Source: Caballeronia sordidicola
GTDB taxonomy: Bacteria; Pseudomonadota; Gammaproteobacteria; Burkholderiales; Burkholderiaceae
NCBI RefSeq assembly: GCF_001544455.2
Contig: NZ_FCOC02000029.1
Span: 1 to 64,000, forward strand
Direction of reading: 5' to 3'
Length of the DNA stretch: 64,000 nt
The notes beneath the pieces were generated by a model, which was given only the letters and a program-made list of their open reading frames with translations, had not been told where the DNA came from and did no database searches. Shown piece after piece: positions 35,579 to 44,623 of this stretch (its first letter is position 1; each line of letters starts with the position of its first letter). A program made the position numbers and the translations under genes.

Positions 35579-36769
35579 TCAGGCGTCATTCGCTGTAATC
35601 GTCTCCGGCAAACTCGTCGAGAGTTTGCCGAGAAAACTCAGGCACCGGGACAACTGTTCAAGTTCGACGTATTCATCGGCCTTGTGTCCCTGCTCGATGG
35701 AACCCGGTCCGCATACGACCGTTGGAATGCCTATCGACTGAAACAGGCCGCCCTCGGTGCCGAACGCGAGCGTGCGAACGTCCTCGCGTTCGGCCGCCGC
35801 GCACGCCAGGTCGCGCAGCCAGCTAGCCGCGGCCTGATCCGACAGCGCCGGATAATCCACCAGTTGTTCCCAATCGATACCACTTTGCTCGAACGTTTCG
35901 CGCATGGTTCCGACCAGTTCGGTATCGGCATACTGCGCGATGGCGTTCACAATGGCATCTGCATTATCGGCGGGCAGATTGCGGATTTCGAATTCCACTT
36001 GCGCATGATCGGGGATCACATTCAACGCGATGCCTCCATTCAGGCGTCCCGTATGAATGGTCGTGTACGGCGGATCGAAGTCGTGGTCGAGCGTTGTTTG
36101 CTGCATCAGGCCCCGCTGCGTACGACGCAGGAACGTGACGAGTTCCGCCGCGAAATCCACCGCATTCACACCGAGATGCGTCAGCGCCGAATGTCCGGCA
36201 AGACCTTTCACACAGCATCGGTAGGCCTTCTTGCCCTTGTGCGCCACCGCGACCTGCATGCTGGTCGGCTCGCCGATAATGCACGCAAGCGGCTTCACCG
36301 GCGCTGCCGCCAGTTCGCGCAACAAGCCACGTACGCCACGGCAGCCGACTTCCTCGTCGTAGCTGAACGCGAGATGAATGGGCACTTGCTTGCAAGTCGC
36401 AACGAAGTGCGGCACGCTCGCGAGCACCGCCGCAATGAACCCCTTCATATCCGCCGTGCCACGCCCGAACACGCGGTCGCCGCCGCGTGTCATTTCGAAC
36501 GGCGGCACGGTCCAGGGCTGACCGGCGGCAGGCACGACATCGGTGTGGCCCGACAAACACAAACCTGCCCTGTCCTTCGGGCCGATGGTCGCATAGAGAT
36601 TCGCCTTGCGGCCGGTTTCATCGAATACGAGGGACGATTCCACGCCGTGCTGCTTGAGATACTGCTGGATATATTCGATCAGTTCGAGATTCGATTCCGA
36701 ACTGCGGGTATCGAAGGCGATCAGGTTGTTCAGCAGATCGAGCGTGCTGTCGAGCAAAGCGTGCGTCAT
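35579..36769 (-). CDS. argE: ArgE/DapE-type M20 deacylase
   Basis: A 396-residue zinc-dependent M20 peptidase-family deacylase, closest to acetylornithine deacetylase ArgE. Metal-binding motifs are SGHTDVVPA (His-x-Asp), GRGTADMKGF and YDEEVGCRG (catalytic Glu-Glu). A dimerisation domain lies at about 185-295, and the final histidine is in IEQGHKADEY. It is the last gene of a five-gene operon with 3 bases separating it from the DUF1028 gene. In this context it may deacylate a pathway intermediate instead of N-acetylornithine. Confidence 0.85.
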   Translation of the reverse strand: MTHALLDSTLDLLNNLIAFDTRSSESNLELIEYIQQYLKQHGVESSLVFDETGRKANLYATIGPKDRAGLCLSGHTDVVPAAGQPWTVPPFEMTRGGDRVFGRGTADMKGFIAAVLASVPHFVATCKQVPIHLAFSYDEEVGCRGVRGLLRELAAAPVKPLACIIGEPTSMQVAVAHKGKKAYRCCVKGLAGHSALTHLGVNAVDFAAELVTFLRRTQRGLMQQTTLDHDFDPPYTTIHTGRLNGGIALNVIPDHAQVEFEIRNLPADNADAIVNAIAQYADTELVGTMRETFEQSGIDWEQLVDYPALSDQAAASWLRDLACAAAEREDVRTLAFGTEGGLFQSIGIPTVVCGPGSIEQGHKADEYVELEQLSRCLSFLGKLSTSLPETITANDA

Positions 36770-36772
36770 TGA

Positions 36773-37444
36773 CTAGAGATCTCCGGGTACTCCATACGAG
36801 GGTGCCTGCTCGGGGCGTTTCGCGCGGATTGCGTAGTCGTTCATCTGCGGTTCGTAGCGCTGCCAGAGCGCACGCAAGTCCACGATGGGTTGATCGGACC
36901 AGTCCACGCGCAACTCGGCGAGCGGCCAGACTTCTCTTCCATACACGCAAAATCCTGCTGAATGCACGGGCCCCGCTTCACCGCCCGCCGCCGCGCCCGC
37001 TTCGAGCGCGACGAGCAGACGCTCGGCCAGCGTGCTCGCATGCGACGCTTCGAAAGCTTCGACCATGGCGGCCGGTATGCCGTCATGCGCCAACAGGTTG
37101 CCCGCCGCAACGCAGTCGCGCCCCGGTTTCGTCGCGATTATACCCAGCCCTTTTTCGCCCGTCGCGGCGCCGCACGAGCCGTCCGCATCGAGTACCGCAA
37201 GCTGGCGCCACTCCGCATAAGGCCGGCCATGCCGCAACTGCTGCAAGGTGCTTTGCGCGCCAAAGCCTTGTGCGAGCAACTGCAAACCCAGCACGCCAAG
37301 ACGCGGGTCGGTCACGTTCTGACTGAGCACGACACCATGCGGACTCGCCCATAAACAACGGCTGGGCACCGCGATGCTCGAACTGCATACAATGCCGCCG
37401 ACCATGCCTGTACGCTCGCATCGGCCCGCCAGTGAAAAGGTCAT
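36773..37444 (-). CDS. DUF1028 Ntn-hydrolase-like protein
   Basis: A 223-residue protein starting MTFSLAGR, typical of DUF1028 (COG3342), which is related to Ntn hydrolases. Thr2 could act as the N-terminal nucleophile after methionine removal (inference). Other family-like blocks are SQNVTDPRLGVLGLQLLAQG and DGSCGAATG. The family is uncharacterised but repeatedly occurs with RidA and amidohydrolases. Here it sits between RidA (11-base gap) and the ArgE-like gene (3-base gap), so an amide or lactam hydrolysis step is plausible. Confidence 0.85.
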   Translation of the reverse strand: MTFSLAGRCERTGMVGGIVCSSSIAVPSRCLWASPHGVVLSQNVTDPRLGVLGLQLLAQGFGAQSTLQQLRHGRPYAEWRQLAVLDADGSCGAATGEKGLGIIATKPGRDCVAAGNLLAHDGIPAAMVEAFEASHASTLAERLLVALEAGAAAGGEAGPVHSAGFCVYGREVWPLAELRVDWSDQPIVDLRALWQRYEPQMNDYAIRAKRPEQAPSYGVPGDL

Positions 37445-37455
37445 GCGTATCTCCT

Positions 37456-37869
37456 CTAGCTATTTGGAATGACGGCGATCACGTCGATCTCGACAAGCCA
37501 CTCGGGCCGCGCGAGCGCTGAAACCACAATACCCGTCGATACCGGATACACGCCTTTCAACCATTCTCCGACCACCGTGTACACCGCCTCCCGATACCGC
37601 ACATCGACGAGATAGATGGTGATCTTGCAGATATCTTCCAGCTTGCTTCCAGCCTCGCCAAGCAGCATCGCGATATTGGCCATCGCTTTTTCGGCTTGCG
37701 CGCCGACGTCGCCAACGCCCACCGATTCGCGCGTCTCCAGATCCTGGCCGATCTGGCCGCGCAGATAAACCGTGCCGTTGGCGACCACCGCCTGACACAA
37801 GTCGTTATCGAGCTTCTGCTCGGGATAGGTTTCACGCGTGTTGAACTTGCGGATACGGGTATGGCTCAT
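37456..37869 (-). CDS. RidA-family enamine/imine deaminase
   Basis: A 137-residue RidA (YjgF/YER057c/UK114) protein. The active-site arginine is kept (Arg121 in ALARPEWLVEI), with the conserved glutamate a few residues on, which indicates true deaminase chemistry on enamines or imines. The start is at 37869 behind GAGGTGTCC; an extension to 37923 overlaps hpaB. It lies only 7 bases after the HpaB-type gene, suggesting it processes a reactive nitrogen intermediate made by that oxygenase. Confidence 0.9.
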   Translation of the reverse strand: MSHTRIRKFNTRETYPEQKLDNDLCQAVVANGTVYLRGQIGQDLETRESVGVGDVGAQAEKAMANIAMLLGEAGSKLEDICKITIYLVDVRYREAVYTVVGEWLKGVYPVSTGIVVSALARPEWLVEIDVIAVIPNS

Positions 37870-37876
37870 GGACACC

Positions 37877-39361
37877 TCACACAACGCGCTTGAGCCGCGG
37901 CTCCGCGCTGGATTGATCGACACGGTCCGACAGGTTTGCGGCTTTCTTCACGTAGCCGAGCGTGCTGTCGAAGTCGAAGTTGCGGAACACCGCGCCGAGG
38001 TGCGCGAACGGCGGCGACTGCGCAAACAGCTGGAACGTGAGCCGGTGCCCGGCGTAGTCCGAATTCAGCAGGTCACGCGCGAAGGCAAGCAGCTTCCGGC
38101 GATCGTCGGAGACCCAGTTGTCGTTGACTGTGTAGAACTTGTCGAGCCAGCCGCTGATCTCCGGGTTCGCGAACGACGCCGAATCCGGCGTCACGCAAAT
38201 CTGGCCGCCGCAGAGTTCGCGTGCAAGATGCATCATCTCGTGAAGATGCGAACAGGCTTGCACGCGGCCCGTATATAGCAGCGATTGATTGGGCATCATC
38301 AGGCCTGCGGGACTGCGTTCGCCGCATGCAATCGACGCCGTCAGATGTGCATTGATGGTCTCGCGATACACGGCGAGCGTCGACAGCTTTTCCTGCACCG
38401 CCTGCTGTTTTTCGAGTCCGGTTTGCCGCGCGTTGAACAACGCCGCGCCGATCATCAGGTCCGCGAGCCGCAGGTTGCGCTGGACAAACGCGAACGCGCT
38501 ATACCGATGCAACGTGGAGCGGATAAACGTGGCCGCTTTCGTGTGCTGATAAAACAGCACGTCTTCCCAGGGGATCAGTACGTTGTCGAAAATCAGCAGT
38601 GTGTCGACTTCATCACAACGATTCGACAGCGGATAATCCTCCGCATTCGCGCGGCCCGCAAAGCCTGTACGACAAATAAACTTGAGTCCCGGCGCCGACA
38701 TGTTGACGACAAACCCCACCGCATAGTCGGAAAGTTTTGCGTCACCCCAGTTCGCGATGGTCGGCTTCACGAACGCCTGGTTCGCATACGCCGCAGCCGT
38801 TTCATACTTCGCACCCCGAACCACAATGCCCGCATCAGTCTCTTTCACCACATGCAGCAGCATGTCGGGATCCTGCTCCTGAGGCGGCTTTGAGCGGTCC
38901 CCCTTCGGATCGGTATTGGCCGAGACATGGAACGGATCTTCATGCAGCGCGCGATGGATGTGCCGTTCAATGTTCTCGGCAAAACGCGGATCGACTTCGT
39001 TGAGCACATCCTTGCCGTCGTACAGCGACCACATCTCGCCGATGGTTTCATCGCCAACACGGGTTGCGATTCCGCCGATGTCGTCGAGCACCGTATCGAC
39101 GGCGAGGCGCTTGTCGTGCCAGTCCTGCTGCGTATAGGGCAGCTTCAGGCCGACCGCGTTGCGCTCGCCTGTCTTTTCATCGACATAGCTCATCACGTCC
39201 TGCGTCGCCTTCTCATGCGCCATGTCATAAATGCGCGCGCGGATATCCACGATCGGTTTGAACATGGGATGCGTGGTCACGTCTTTCACGCGTTCGCCAT
39301 TGATCCAGACCTGTCGTCCGTCGCGAATGGAGTCGCGATATTGCTCGCCTGTTCTGATCAT
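37877..39361 (-). CDS. HpaB-type FADH2-dependent monooxygenase
   Basis: A 494-residue oxygenase component of the 4-hydroxyphenylacetate 3-monooxygenase family (acyl-CoA dehydrogenase fold), which uses reduced flavin from a partner reductase to hydroxylate aromatic or phenolic rings. The N-terminus (RTGEQYRDSIRDGRQVWINGERV) and the block TYTGRVQACSHLHEMMHLARELCGG are family-typical. The start at 39361 follows GAGG at 8 bases; a longer frame to 39985 reads through the reductase gene and is rejected. The reductase gene lies 44 bases upstream. The substrate is unknown and no homoprotocatechuate genes are nearby, so 4-hydroxyphenylacetate itself is doubtful. Confidence 0.88.
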   Translation of the reverse strand: MIRTGEQYRDSIRDGRQVWINGERVKDVTTHPMFKPIVDIRARIYDMAHEKATQDVMSYVDEKTGERNAVGLKLPYTQQDWHDKRLAVDTVLDDIGGIATRVGDETIGEMWSLYDGKDVLNEVDPRFAENIERHIHRALHEDPFHVSANTDPKGDRSKPPQEQDPDMLLHVVKETDAGIVVRGAKYETAAAYANQAFVKPTIANWGDAKLSDYAVGFVVNMSAPGLKFICRTGFAGRANAEDYPLSNRCDEVDTLLIFDNVLIPWEDVLFYQHTKAATFIRSTLHRYSAFAFVQRNLRLADLMIGAALFNARQTGLEKQQAVQEKLSTLAVYRETINAHLTASIACGERSPAGLMMPNQSLLYTGRVQACSHLHEMMHLARELCGGQICVTPDSASFANPEISGWLDKFYTVNDNWVSDDRRKLLAFARDLLNSDYAGHRLTFQLFAQSPPFAHLGAVFRNFDFDSTLGYVKKAANLSDRVDQSSAEPRLKRVV

Positions 39362-39405
39362 TGCTGTGCCTCGATCCGTTGGGAAATAGCGTGTTTCAAA
39401 CTCGC

Positions 39406-39951
39406 CTAGAAAGCCAGGAACTGGCCATAGTCGCGCTTGCAGTAAAGCAAAGGCATATGTGCCGCGGCCGCGCGCTTGATGGCGGCGACTTCGCCAAAAA
39501 ACACCGTGTGCGTGCCAATGGTCTGCCGCGCGACAAGCCTGCATTCGATTGCCGCAACCGCGCCATCGATAAGCGGCACGTCCAGCATTCCGGCCGTCAC
39601 CGTGCAGCATGAAAAGTCGAAAGGTCTGGCAGTGGCCGAGCGTCCAGCGAAAGTATCGGCAATGCCGCGCTGCGCCACGTTGAGCAGGTTGACCGCGAAC
39701 ACGCCGTTCGCCGCGATCGCAGCGTTGGCGGGGCTGCGTGTATTGATGCACACCAGCAACGTGGGTGGATCCGCGCAAACCGAACTGCAGGCGCTGACAG
39801 TCACCCCGAAACGTTCGTTGCCAGCGCCCGTTGTAACTACATGAACCGACGTGGAATTGGACGCCATCGAATCGAGAAATGCGGCGCGCAAATCGTGATC
39901 CAACTCGTGCGCTGCTTCCATCAAGGCATTGTCTCGTTGCTCTGTTTGCAT
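39406..39951 (-). CDS. HpaC-like flavin reductase
   Basis: A 181-residue flavin reductase of the HpaC/RutF-like split-barrel FMN family. The typical block is VVTTGAGNERFGVTVSACSSVCADPPTLLVCIN. It would supply FADH2 to the adjacent HpaB-type oxygenase. The start at 39951 follows GGGGGCGGT; an extension to 40038 is unsupported. It is the first gene of the minus-strand operon and faces the divergent LysR gene across 154 bases. Confidence 0.88.
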   Translation of the reverse strand: MQTEQRDNALMEAAHELDHDLRAAFLDSMASNSTSVHVVTTGAGNERFGVTVSACSSVCADPPTLLVCINTRSPANAAIAANGVFAVNLLNVAQRGIADTFAGRSATARPFDFSCCTVTAGMLDVPLIDGAVAAIECRLVARQTIGTHTVFFGEVAAIKRAAAAHMPLLYCKRDYGQFLAF

Positions 39952-40105
39952 ACCGCCCCCTCGCGTTTGCACTGATCTTTCGCAAAATCTACGCTCAGGC
40001 TGCGCATCCGAAAAACATATTTCAAAAATGCAAATCATTGGTTTTGGCTATGCAAGCTTATTTATGTCCACGCACAATAGGCTCGATACAAGATCGGGGC
40101 GGCCC

Positions 40106-41029
40106 ATGGAACCTGCGCAATTACGCTATTCGCTAAGGCAGTTGAGGTATTTCGTGGTGACGGCGGAGGTGTTGTCGTTTACGGCTGCGGCGAAGTTGCT
40201 GCATATCTCGCAGCCATCGATTTCCACGGCGCTCGCGGACCTCGAAGTGTCGTTCGGCGTTCAGCTTTTCATCCGGCATCACGCAAGCGGCTTATCCCTG
40301 ACGCAAGCCGGGCGCGAGATGCTCGGCCGCGCACGCGACCTGTTGAAGAACGCGGAAGACCTCCAGAGCGCGGCGAAGGAAATGGACGGCGGCATGTCCG
40401 GCGCGATCACGCTCGGCTGTCTGGTTTCGCTTGCGCCGCCGCTCATGCCCGCCATGATGAGCCGGTTCATAGCGAGTCATGCGGGCATTGCATTCCGCAC
40501 GCTGGAAGCGCATCAGGACGATTTGCTGCGAGGCCTGCACGATGGATCGCTCGATATCGCGCTGACCTATAACCTTGACCTGACCGACGAAATAGCATTC
40601 ACGCCGCTGCTGTCCCTGCCGCCTTATGTGATCCTGCCGAAGAACCACAGGCTCGCGCGGCAGCGCACGGTGGCGCTCGCCGACCTGCGCGACGAACCTT
40701 ATGTAATGCTCGATCTTCCCCATAGCCGCGAGTATTTCGCCGGTCTTTTCGATGCGGTTGGCGGCCGTCCGATTGCGGCATTCCGGTCATCGCAGCCGGA
40801 AGTGGTGCGAGGAATGGTCGCCAATGGCCTGGGCTACAGCATCCTTAATTTTCCGCTGAAATCGAGCCGCACGGTGGACGGCGAGGATTTCGTGATCAAG
40901 CAGTTCAGGGACGAAGTCAATGCGACCACGCTCGGGATTGCGCAATCCCGCAGCATGAAGTCCCGGCAAGTCGTTCAGCGCTTCGCCGCGTTCTGTGAAG
41001 AGGAAATCAAGCGCGAACGGCCGCGCTGA
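40106..41029 (+). CDS. LysR-type regulator between two catabolic operons
   Basis: A 307-residue LysR regulator: helix-turn-helix at about residues 10-65 (LRYFVVTAEVLSFTAAAKLLHIS) and effector-binding domain to the end. It starts with ATG 40106 (GGGGCGGCCC upstream); a frame to 39929 is unrelated. It is divergent from the flavin-reductase operon and followed, 153 bases on, by the Rieske/ABC/PhyH operon in the same direction. It is therefore the likely activator of one or both. Confidence 0.88.
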   Translation: MEPAQLRYSLRQLRYFVVTAEVLSFTAAAKLLHISQPSISTALADLEVSFGVQLFIRHHASGLSLTQAGREMLGRARDLLKNAEDLQSAAKEMDGGMSGAITLGCLVSLAPPLMPAMMSRFIASHAGIAFRTLEAHQDDLLRGLHDGSLDIALTYNLDLTDEIAFTPLLSLPPYVILPKNHRLARQRTVALADLRDEPYVMLDLPHSREYFAGLFDAVGGRPIAAFRSSQPEVVRGMVANGLGYSILNFPLKSSRTVDGEDFVIKQFRDEVNATTLGIAQSRSMKSRQVVQRFAAFCEEEIKRERPR

Positions 41030-41182
41030 GGCAACCATTCCTGGATAGGAAAAAACTTGGTTCTACATGCGAAAACAATATTTTGGCTGGTAATTTGACT
41101 TGATAGATTGATGTCCATGCAGCGAGCAGCCTGGCGGACTTTGCGCCGGCTGTAGCATCCACTGAATAGACAGGGAGGCGCG

Positions 41183-42340
41183 ATGGAATCTTCAACGGCA
41201 GCGTCGAGCGCGGGGTTCGAGATCGTCCGTCAGTTGCAGGCCAGTTGCGACCGTCCCTTCAGCGACGCGCGTTCCATGCCGCCCGCCGTCTACACTTCGG
41301 CGGATTTTCTCGCGCTCGAGCAAGCCAATATTTTCCGCAGCGAATGGCTGTGCGTTGGCCGGGCGAGTGCGATTGCCGAAACGGGCGACTATCTCACGGC
41401 GGATATCGATGGTCAGCCGATCGTGGTCTTGCGCGACGAGAGGCTGGAATTGAAGGCGTTTTCCAATGTCTGCCTGCATCGCATGTCGGTGCTGCTCGAA
41501 GGCCGCGGCAACACACGCCGAATCGTCTGTCCCTATCATGCATGGAACTACACGCTTGACGGCGCATTGAGCGGTGCGCCAATGATGGATCGGCAAAGCG
41601 GGTTCTGCAAGGAGAACTATCGTTTGCCATCGGTCCGGTGCGAGGTCTGGGAAGGCTGGATCTACGTGACGCTCAACGCCGGCGCGCCGCCGGTCGCAGA
41701 GAAGCTTGCGGGTCTTACCGAGTTGATTTCCAGCTACGGCATGGCCGACTATAAGGAAACGTTCTACGAAGAACATGTGTGGGACACCAACTGGAAAATC
41801 CTCGCCGAAAACTTCATGGAGAGCTATCACCTGCCCATGCTGCACCGGGCGACCGTCGGACCACATTCACGCCTGGAAGAAATGGAATGTCCGCCCGGCA
41901 GCGACGCGTTCAATTATCACTGGATCACGAAGGAAGCATCGTTGCCCATTGGCCAGGCGCATCCTGACAATCGCCGGCTTGAAGGTCACTGGCGCAAGAC
42001 GACCGCGCTGCTCGCGATCTATCCGACGCACCTCGTTACGCTGACGCCAGGATACTTCTGGTATCTCGTGCTGCAGCCGGTCGGCACCGGGCGCGTTCAT
42101 ATCCGCTTTGGCGGCGGCCTTGCGCCCGAGTTCATCGCGGATCCAAAGGCGGCCGAATACATGACCACGCTCAAGGCATTGCTCGATGCGGTCAACGAAG
42201 AAGACCGGCGCGGCGTGCAGGCCGTGTTTCGCGGTGTGGGCGCGCCGCTTGCCAGGCCGGGACACCTGAGTCATCTGGAAAGGCCCAATTACGATTTCGC
42301 GCGGTATCTGGCCCAACACGTCGCGCAACCGCTCGCCTGA
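41183..42340 (+). CDS. Rieske-type oxygenase, large subunit
   Basis: A 385-residue Rieske non-heme iron oxygenase. The 2Fe-2S cluster ligands are Cys97-x-His99 and Cys116-x2-His119 (CLHR ... CPYHAW). The mononuclear iron site is the ENFMESYHLPMLH segment, with His216 and His221. The overall pattern resembles the GbcA/CntA/stachydrine-type branch, which N-demethylates quaternary amines. No reductase or ferredoxin partner gene is present, so it must borrow one. It leads the operon with the Pot-type importer. Confidence 0.85.
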   Translation: MESSTAASSAGFEIVRQLQASCDRPFSDARSMPPAVYTSADFLALEQANIFRSEWLCVGRASAIAETGDYLTADIDGQPIVVLRDERLELKAFSNVCLHRMSVLLEGRGNTRRIVCPYHAWNYTLDGALSGAPMMDRQSGFCKENYRLPSVRCEVWEGWIYVTLNAGAPPVAEKLAGLTELISSYGMADYKETFYEEHVWDTNWKILAENFMESYHLPMLHRATVGPHSRLEEMECPPGSDAFNYHWITKEASLPIGQAHPDNRRLEGHWRKTTALLAIYPTHLVTLTPGYFWYLVLQPVGTGRVHIRFGGGLAPEFIADPKAAEYMTTLKALLDAVNEEDRRGVQAVFRGVGAPLARPGHLSHLERPNYDFARYLAQHVAQPLA

Positions 42341-42367
42341 TCCTCAACACTCTCACGGCACGACACG

Positions 42368-43537
42368 ATGTCAACGCACTCCTTCATCTCCTTCGCGGGC
42401 GTGAGCAAGACATATGACGGCGTTCATTACGTCGTGGAAGGCCTCGACCTCGATGTCGCCAAGGGCGAGTTCGTCTCGTTGCTCGGGCCGTCCGGATCTG
42501 GCAAGACCACTACGCTGATGATGCTTGCGGGATTCGAGTCGGCGACGCAGGGCGAGATTCGCCTGAACGGGAAACGTCTCGACGACAAGCCGCCGCACCA
42601 GCGCGACATTGGCATGGTGTTCCAGAACTACGCGCTGTTTCCACATTTGACGATCGAGCAGAACGTCGCGTTTCCCCTGTCCGTGCGGCGCATGGACAAG
42701 ACCCAGCAGAAGGCGCGTGTAAAGCGCGCGCTGGATATGGTCGAGTTGCCGCACCTCGCGGCGCGCCGTCCGTCGCAGTTATCCGGCGGCCAGCAGCAAC
42801 GCGTGGCGCTGGCCCGCGCGCTCGTATTCGAGCCGAGCGTGGTGCTGATGGACGAGCCGCTCGGCGCGCTCGACAAGCGCCTGCGCGAAACCATGCAATA
42901 CGAGATCATGCGGCTGCATCGCGAACTCGGTTTGACCGTGGTCTACGTGACCCACGACCAGGCCGAAGCGCTGACCATGTCGGATCGCGTGGCCGTTTTC
43001 TCCGATGGCCGTATCCAGCAGGCAGCAACGCCAACGGAACTCTATGAGAACGCGCACAACGCATTCGTCGCGAACTTTGTGGGTGAGAACAACGGCTTGA
43101 TGGGACGCGTGCTTGATCAGGACCCGGAGTGGGCCACCCTGATATTGCCCGATGGCGCGGTGATTCGCGGACGTTGCGGACGCGGCTTGCGCAACGGCGA
43201 GGAAGCAATGCTGGCGCTGCGCCCGGAGCGCGCGCACATTGCATCGGGAGAAGACATTCAGAGCATGTCGCGTGCGAATACCGGCACCAACACGGTGACC
43301 GCGCGCGTGGAAGAACTCGTGTATTGCGGCGACCACCACCGCGTTCACCTGAAACTTGGGAAACAGGGCACAGGCGACAGCCTGATTGTCAAAGTACCCA
43401 ATACGCAGCATCACGATCTTCCGTCTCTTGGCAGTGCAACCGCCGTGGCATGGCGCCACGACGACTGCAAGATCCTCGCAACGGCCGTAACCGCAAGCCA
43501 CGGCCTCGCTCCGTCCCTCACCGCAGGAGTCCACTGA
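42368..43537 (+). CDS. ABC importer ATPase, PotA-like
   Basis: A 389-residue ATP-binding subunit of a polyamine/opine/phosphonate-type (POPT) ABC importer. Walker A is GPSGSGKTT, the signature is LSGGQQQR, Walker B is VVLMDEP followed by LGALD, and a C-terminal TOBE domain lies at about residues 290-385. It acts with the two permeases and the binding protein that follow. It begins 27 bases after the Rieske gene. Confidence 0.92.
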   Translation: MSTHSFISFAGVSKTYDGVHYVVEGLDLDVAKGEFVSLLGPSGSGKTTTLMMLAGFESATQGEIRLNGKRLDDKPPHQRDIGMVFQNYALFPHLTIEQNVAFPLSVRRMDKTQQKARVKRALDMVELPHLAARRPSQLSGGQQQRVALARALVFEPSVVLMDEPLGALDKRLRETMQYEIMRLHRELGLTVVYVTHDQAEALTMSDRVAVFSDGRIQQAATPTELYENAHNAFVANFVGENNGLMGRVLDQDPEWATLILPDGAVIRGRCGRGLRNGEEAMLALRPERAHIASGEDIQSMSRANTGTNTVTARVEELVYCGDHHRVHLKLGKQGTGDSLIVKVPNTQHHDLPSLGSATAVAWRHDDCKILATAVTASHGLAPSLTAGVH

Positions 43538-43538
43538 C

Positions 43539-44603
43539 ATGAAAACCAAACTTATCCGAACCGGTATGACGGGCATCGCCGGGCTTGTACTGTCGACGGC
43601 CGCGCTGTTTTCGGCCAGCGCGTTTGCAGCCGAAACAATCTCGGTCGTGACCTTCGGCGGCGCGTATGAAGCCGCCGCGAAGAAGGCGTTCTTCGAGCCG
43701 TTCACGGCGGCTACGGGCATCGGCTTTTCGACCGAATCGTACGATGGAGGCCTCGCCAAATTGTCCGCCATGGAGCAAGCGAAGAACCCGACGTGGGATC
43801 TGATCGACCTCGAATCAAACGACGCGATCACCGGTTGCGACGAAGGCTTGCTGCAAAAAATCGACAAGAAATCGCTGGGCAATACCAGCGCATTCATTCC
43901 CGGCTCGATCATGGATTGCGCGGTCGCCGCCATGGTGTGGTCCACGGTCTACGCTTACGACACGACCAAGCTCAAGACCGCGCCGACCTCGATCAACGAT
44001 TTCTTCGACCTGAAAAAGTACCCCGGCAAGCGCGGCCTGCGCAAGTCGCCGAAGGTGACGCTGGAATGGGCGCTGCTTGCCGACGGCGTCAAACCCGCCG
44101 ATGTCTACAAGGTGCTCGGCACGCCCGCCGGCGTGGATCGTGCATTCAAGAAGCTCGACACCATCAAGTCGAGCATTGTCTGGTGGGAAGCCGGCGCGCA
44201 GCCGCCGCAACTGCTTTCGGACGGCGCGGTGGTGATGACGCAGGCCTACAACGGCCGCATTGACGACGCCGTGCACAAGGATCACAAGCCGTTCGAATCG
44301 GTGTGGGACGGCCAGGTCTACGACTTCGAATGGTGGGGCATTCCGGCAGGCGCGAAGAACGCCGACGCCGCGGCGAAGTTCATCGTGTCCGCATCGACTG
44401 CAAAAAGCTATGCTGACCTGACGAAGTACATTGCCTACGCGCCGCCGCGCAAGGACTCGATCCCGCTTATCGATAAAGCCCGCCTGAACGACTTGCCCAC
44501 CGCGCCCGCCAACTTCAAGCGCGCAGTGCAGATCAATGCGAGTTTCTGGGCCGATAACGCCGACCAGATCAACAAGCGCTTCCAGGTCTGGCTGACCCAG
44601 TAA
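43539..44603 (+). CDS. ABC importer periplasmic binding protein, PotD-like
   Basis: A 354-residue exported binding protein of the spermidine/putrescine family. A signal peptide ends SASAFAAET (near residue 30). The core has VVTFGGAYEAAAKKAFFEPF and NPTWDLIDLESND, typical of POPT binding proteins. One base separates it from the ATPase stop. It would capture a positively charged or amine-type solute in the periplasm, but the ligand is not known. Confidence 0.92.
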   Translation: MKTKLIRTGMTGIAGLVLSTAALFSASAFAAETISVVTFGGAYEAAAKKAFFEPFTAATGIGFSTESYDGGLAKLSAMEQAKNPTWDLIDLESNDAITGCDEGLLQKIDKKSLGNTSAFIPGSIMDCAVAAMVWSTVYAYDTTKLKTAPTSINDFFDLKKYPGKRGLRKSPKVTLEWALLADGVKPADVYKVLGTPAGVDRAFKKLDTIKSSIVWWEAGAQPPQLLSDGAVVMTQAYNGRIDDAVHKDHKPFESVWDGQVYDFEWWGIPAGAKNADAAAKFIVSASTAKSYADLTKYIAYAPPRKDSIPLIDKARLNDLPTAPANFKRAVQINASFWADNADQINKRFQVWLTQ

Positions 44604-44623
44604 ATAATTTGGCAAGGCGAACC

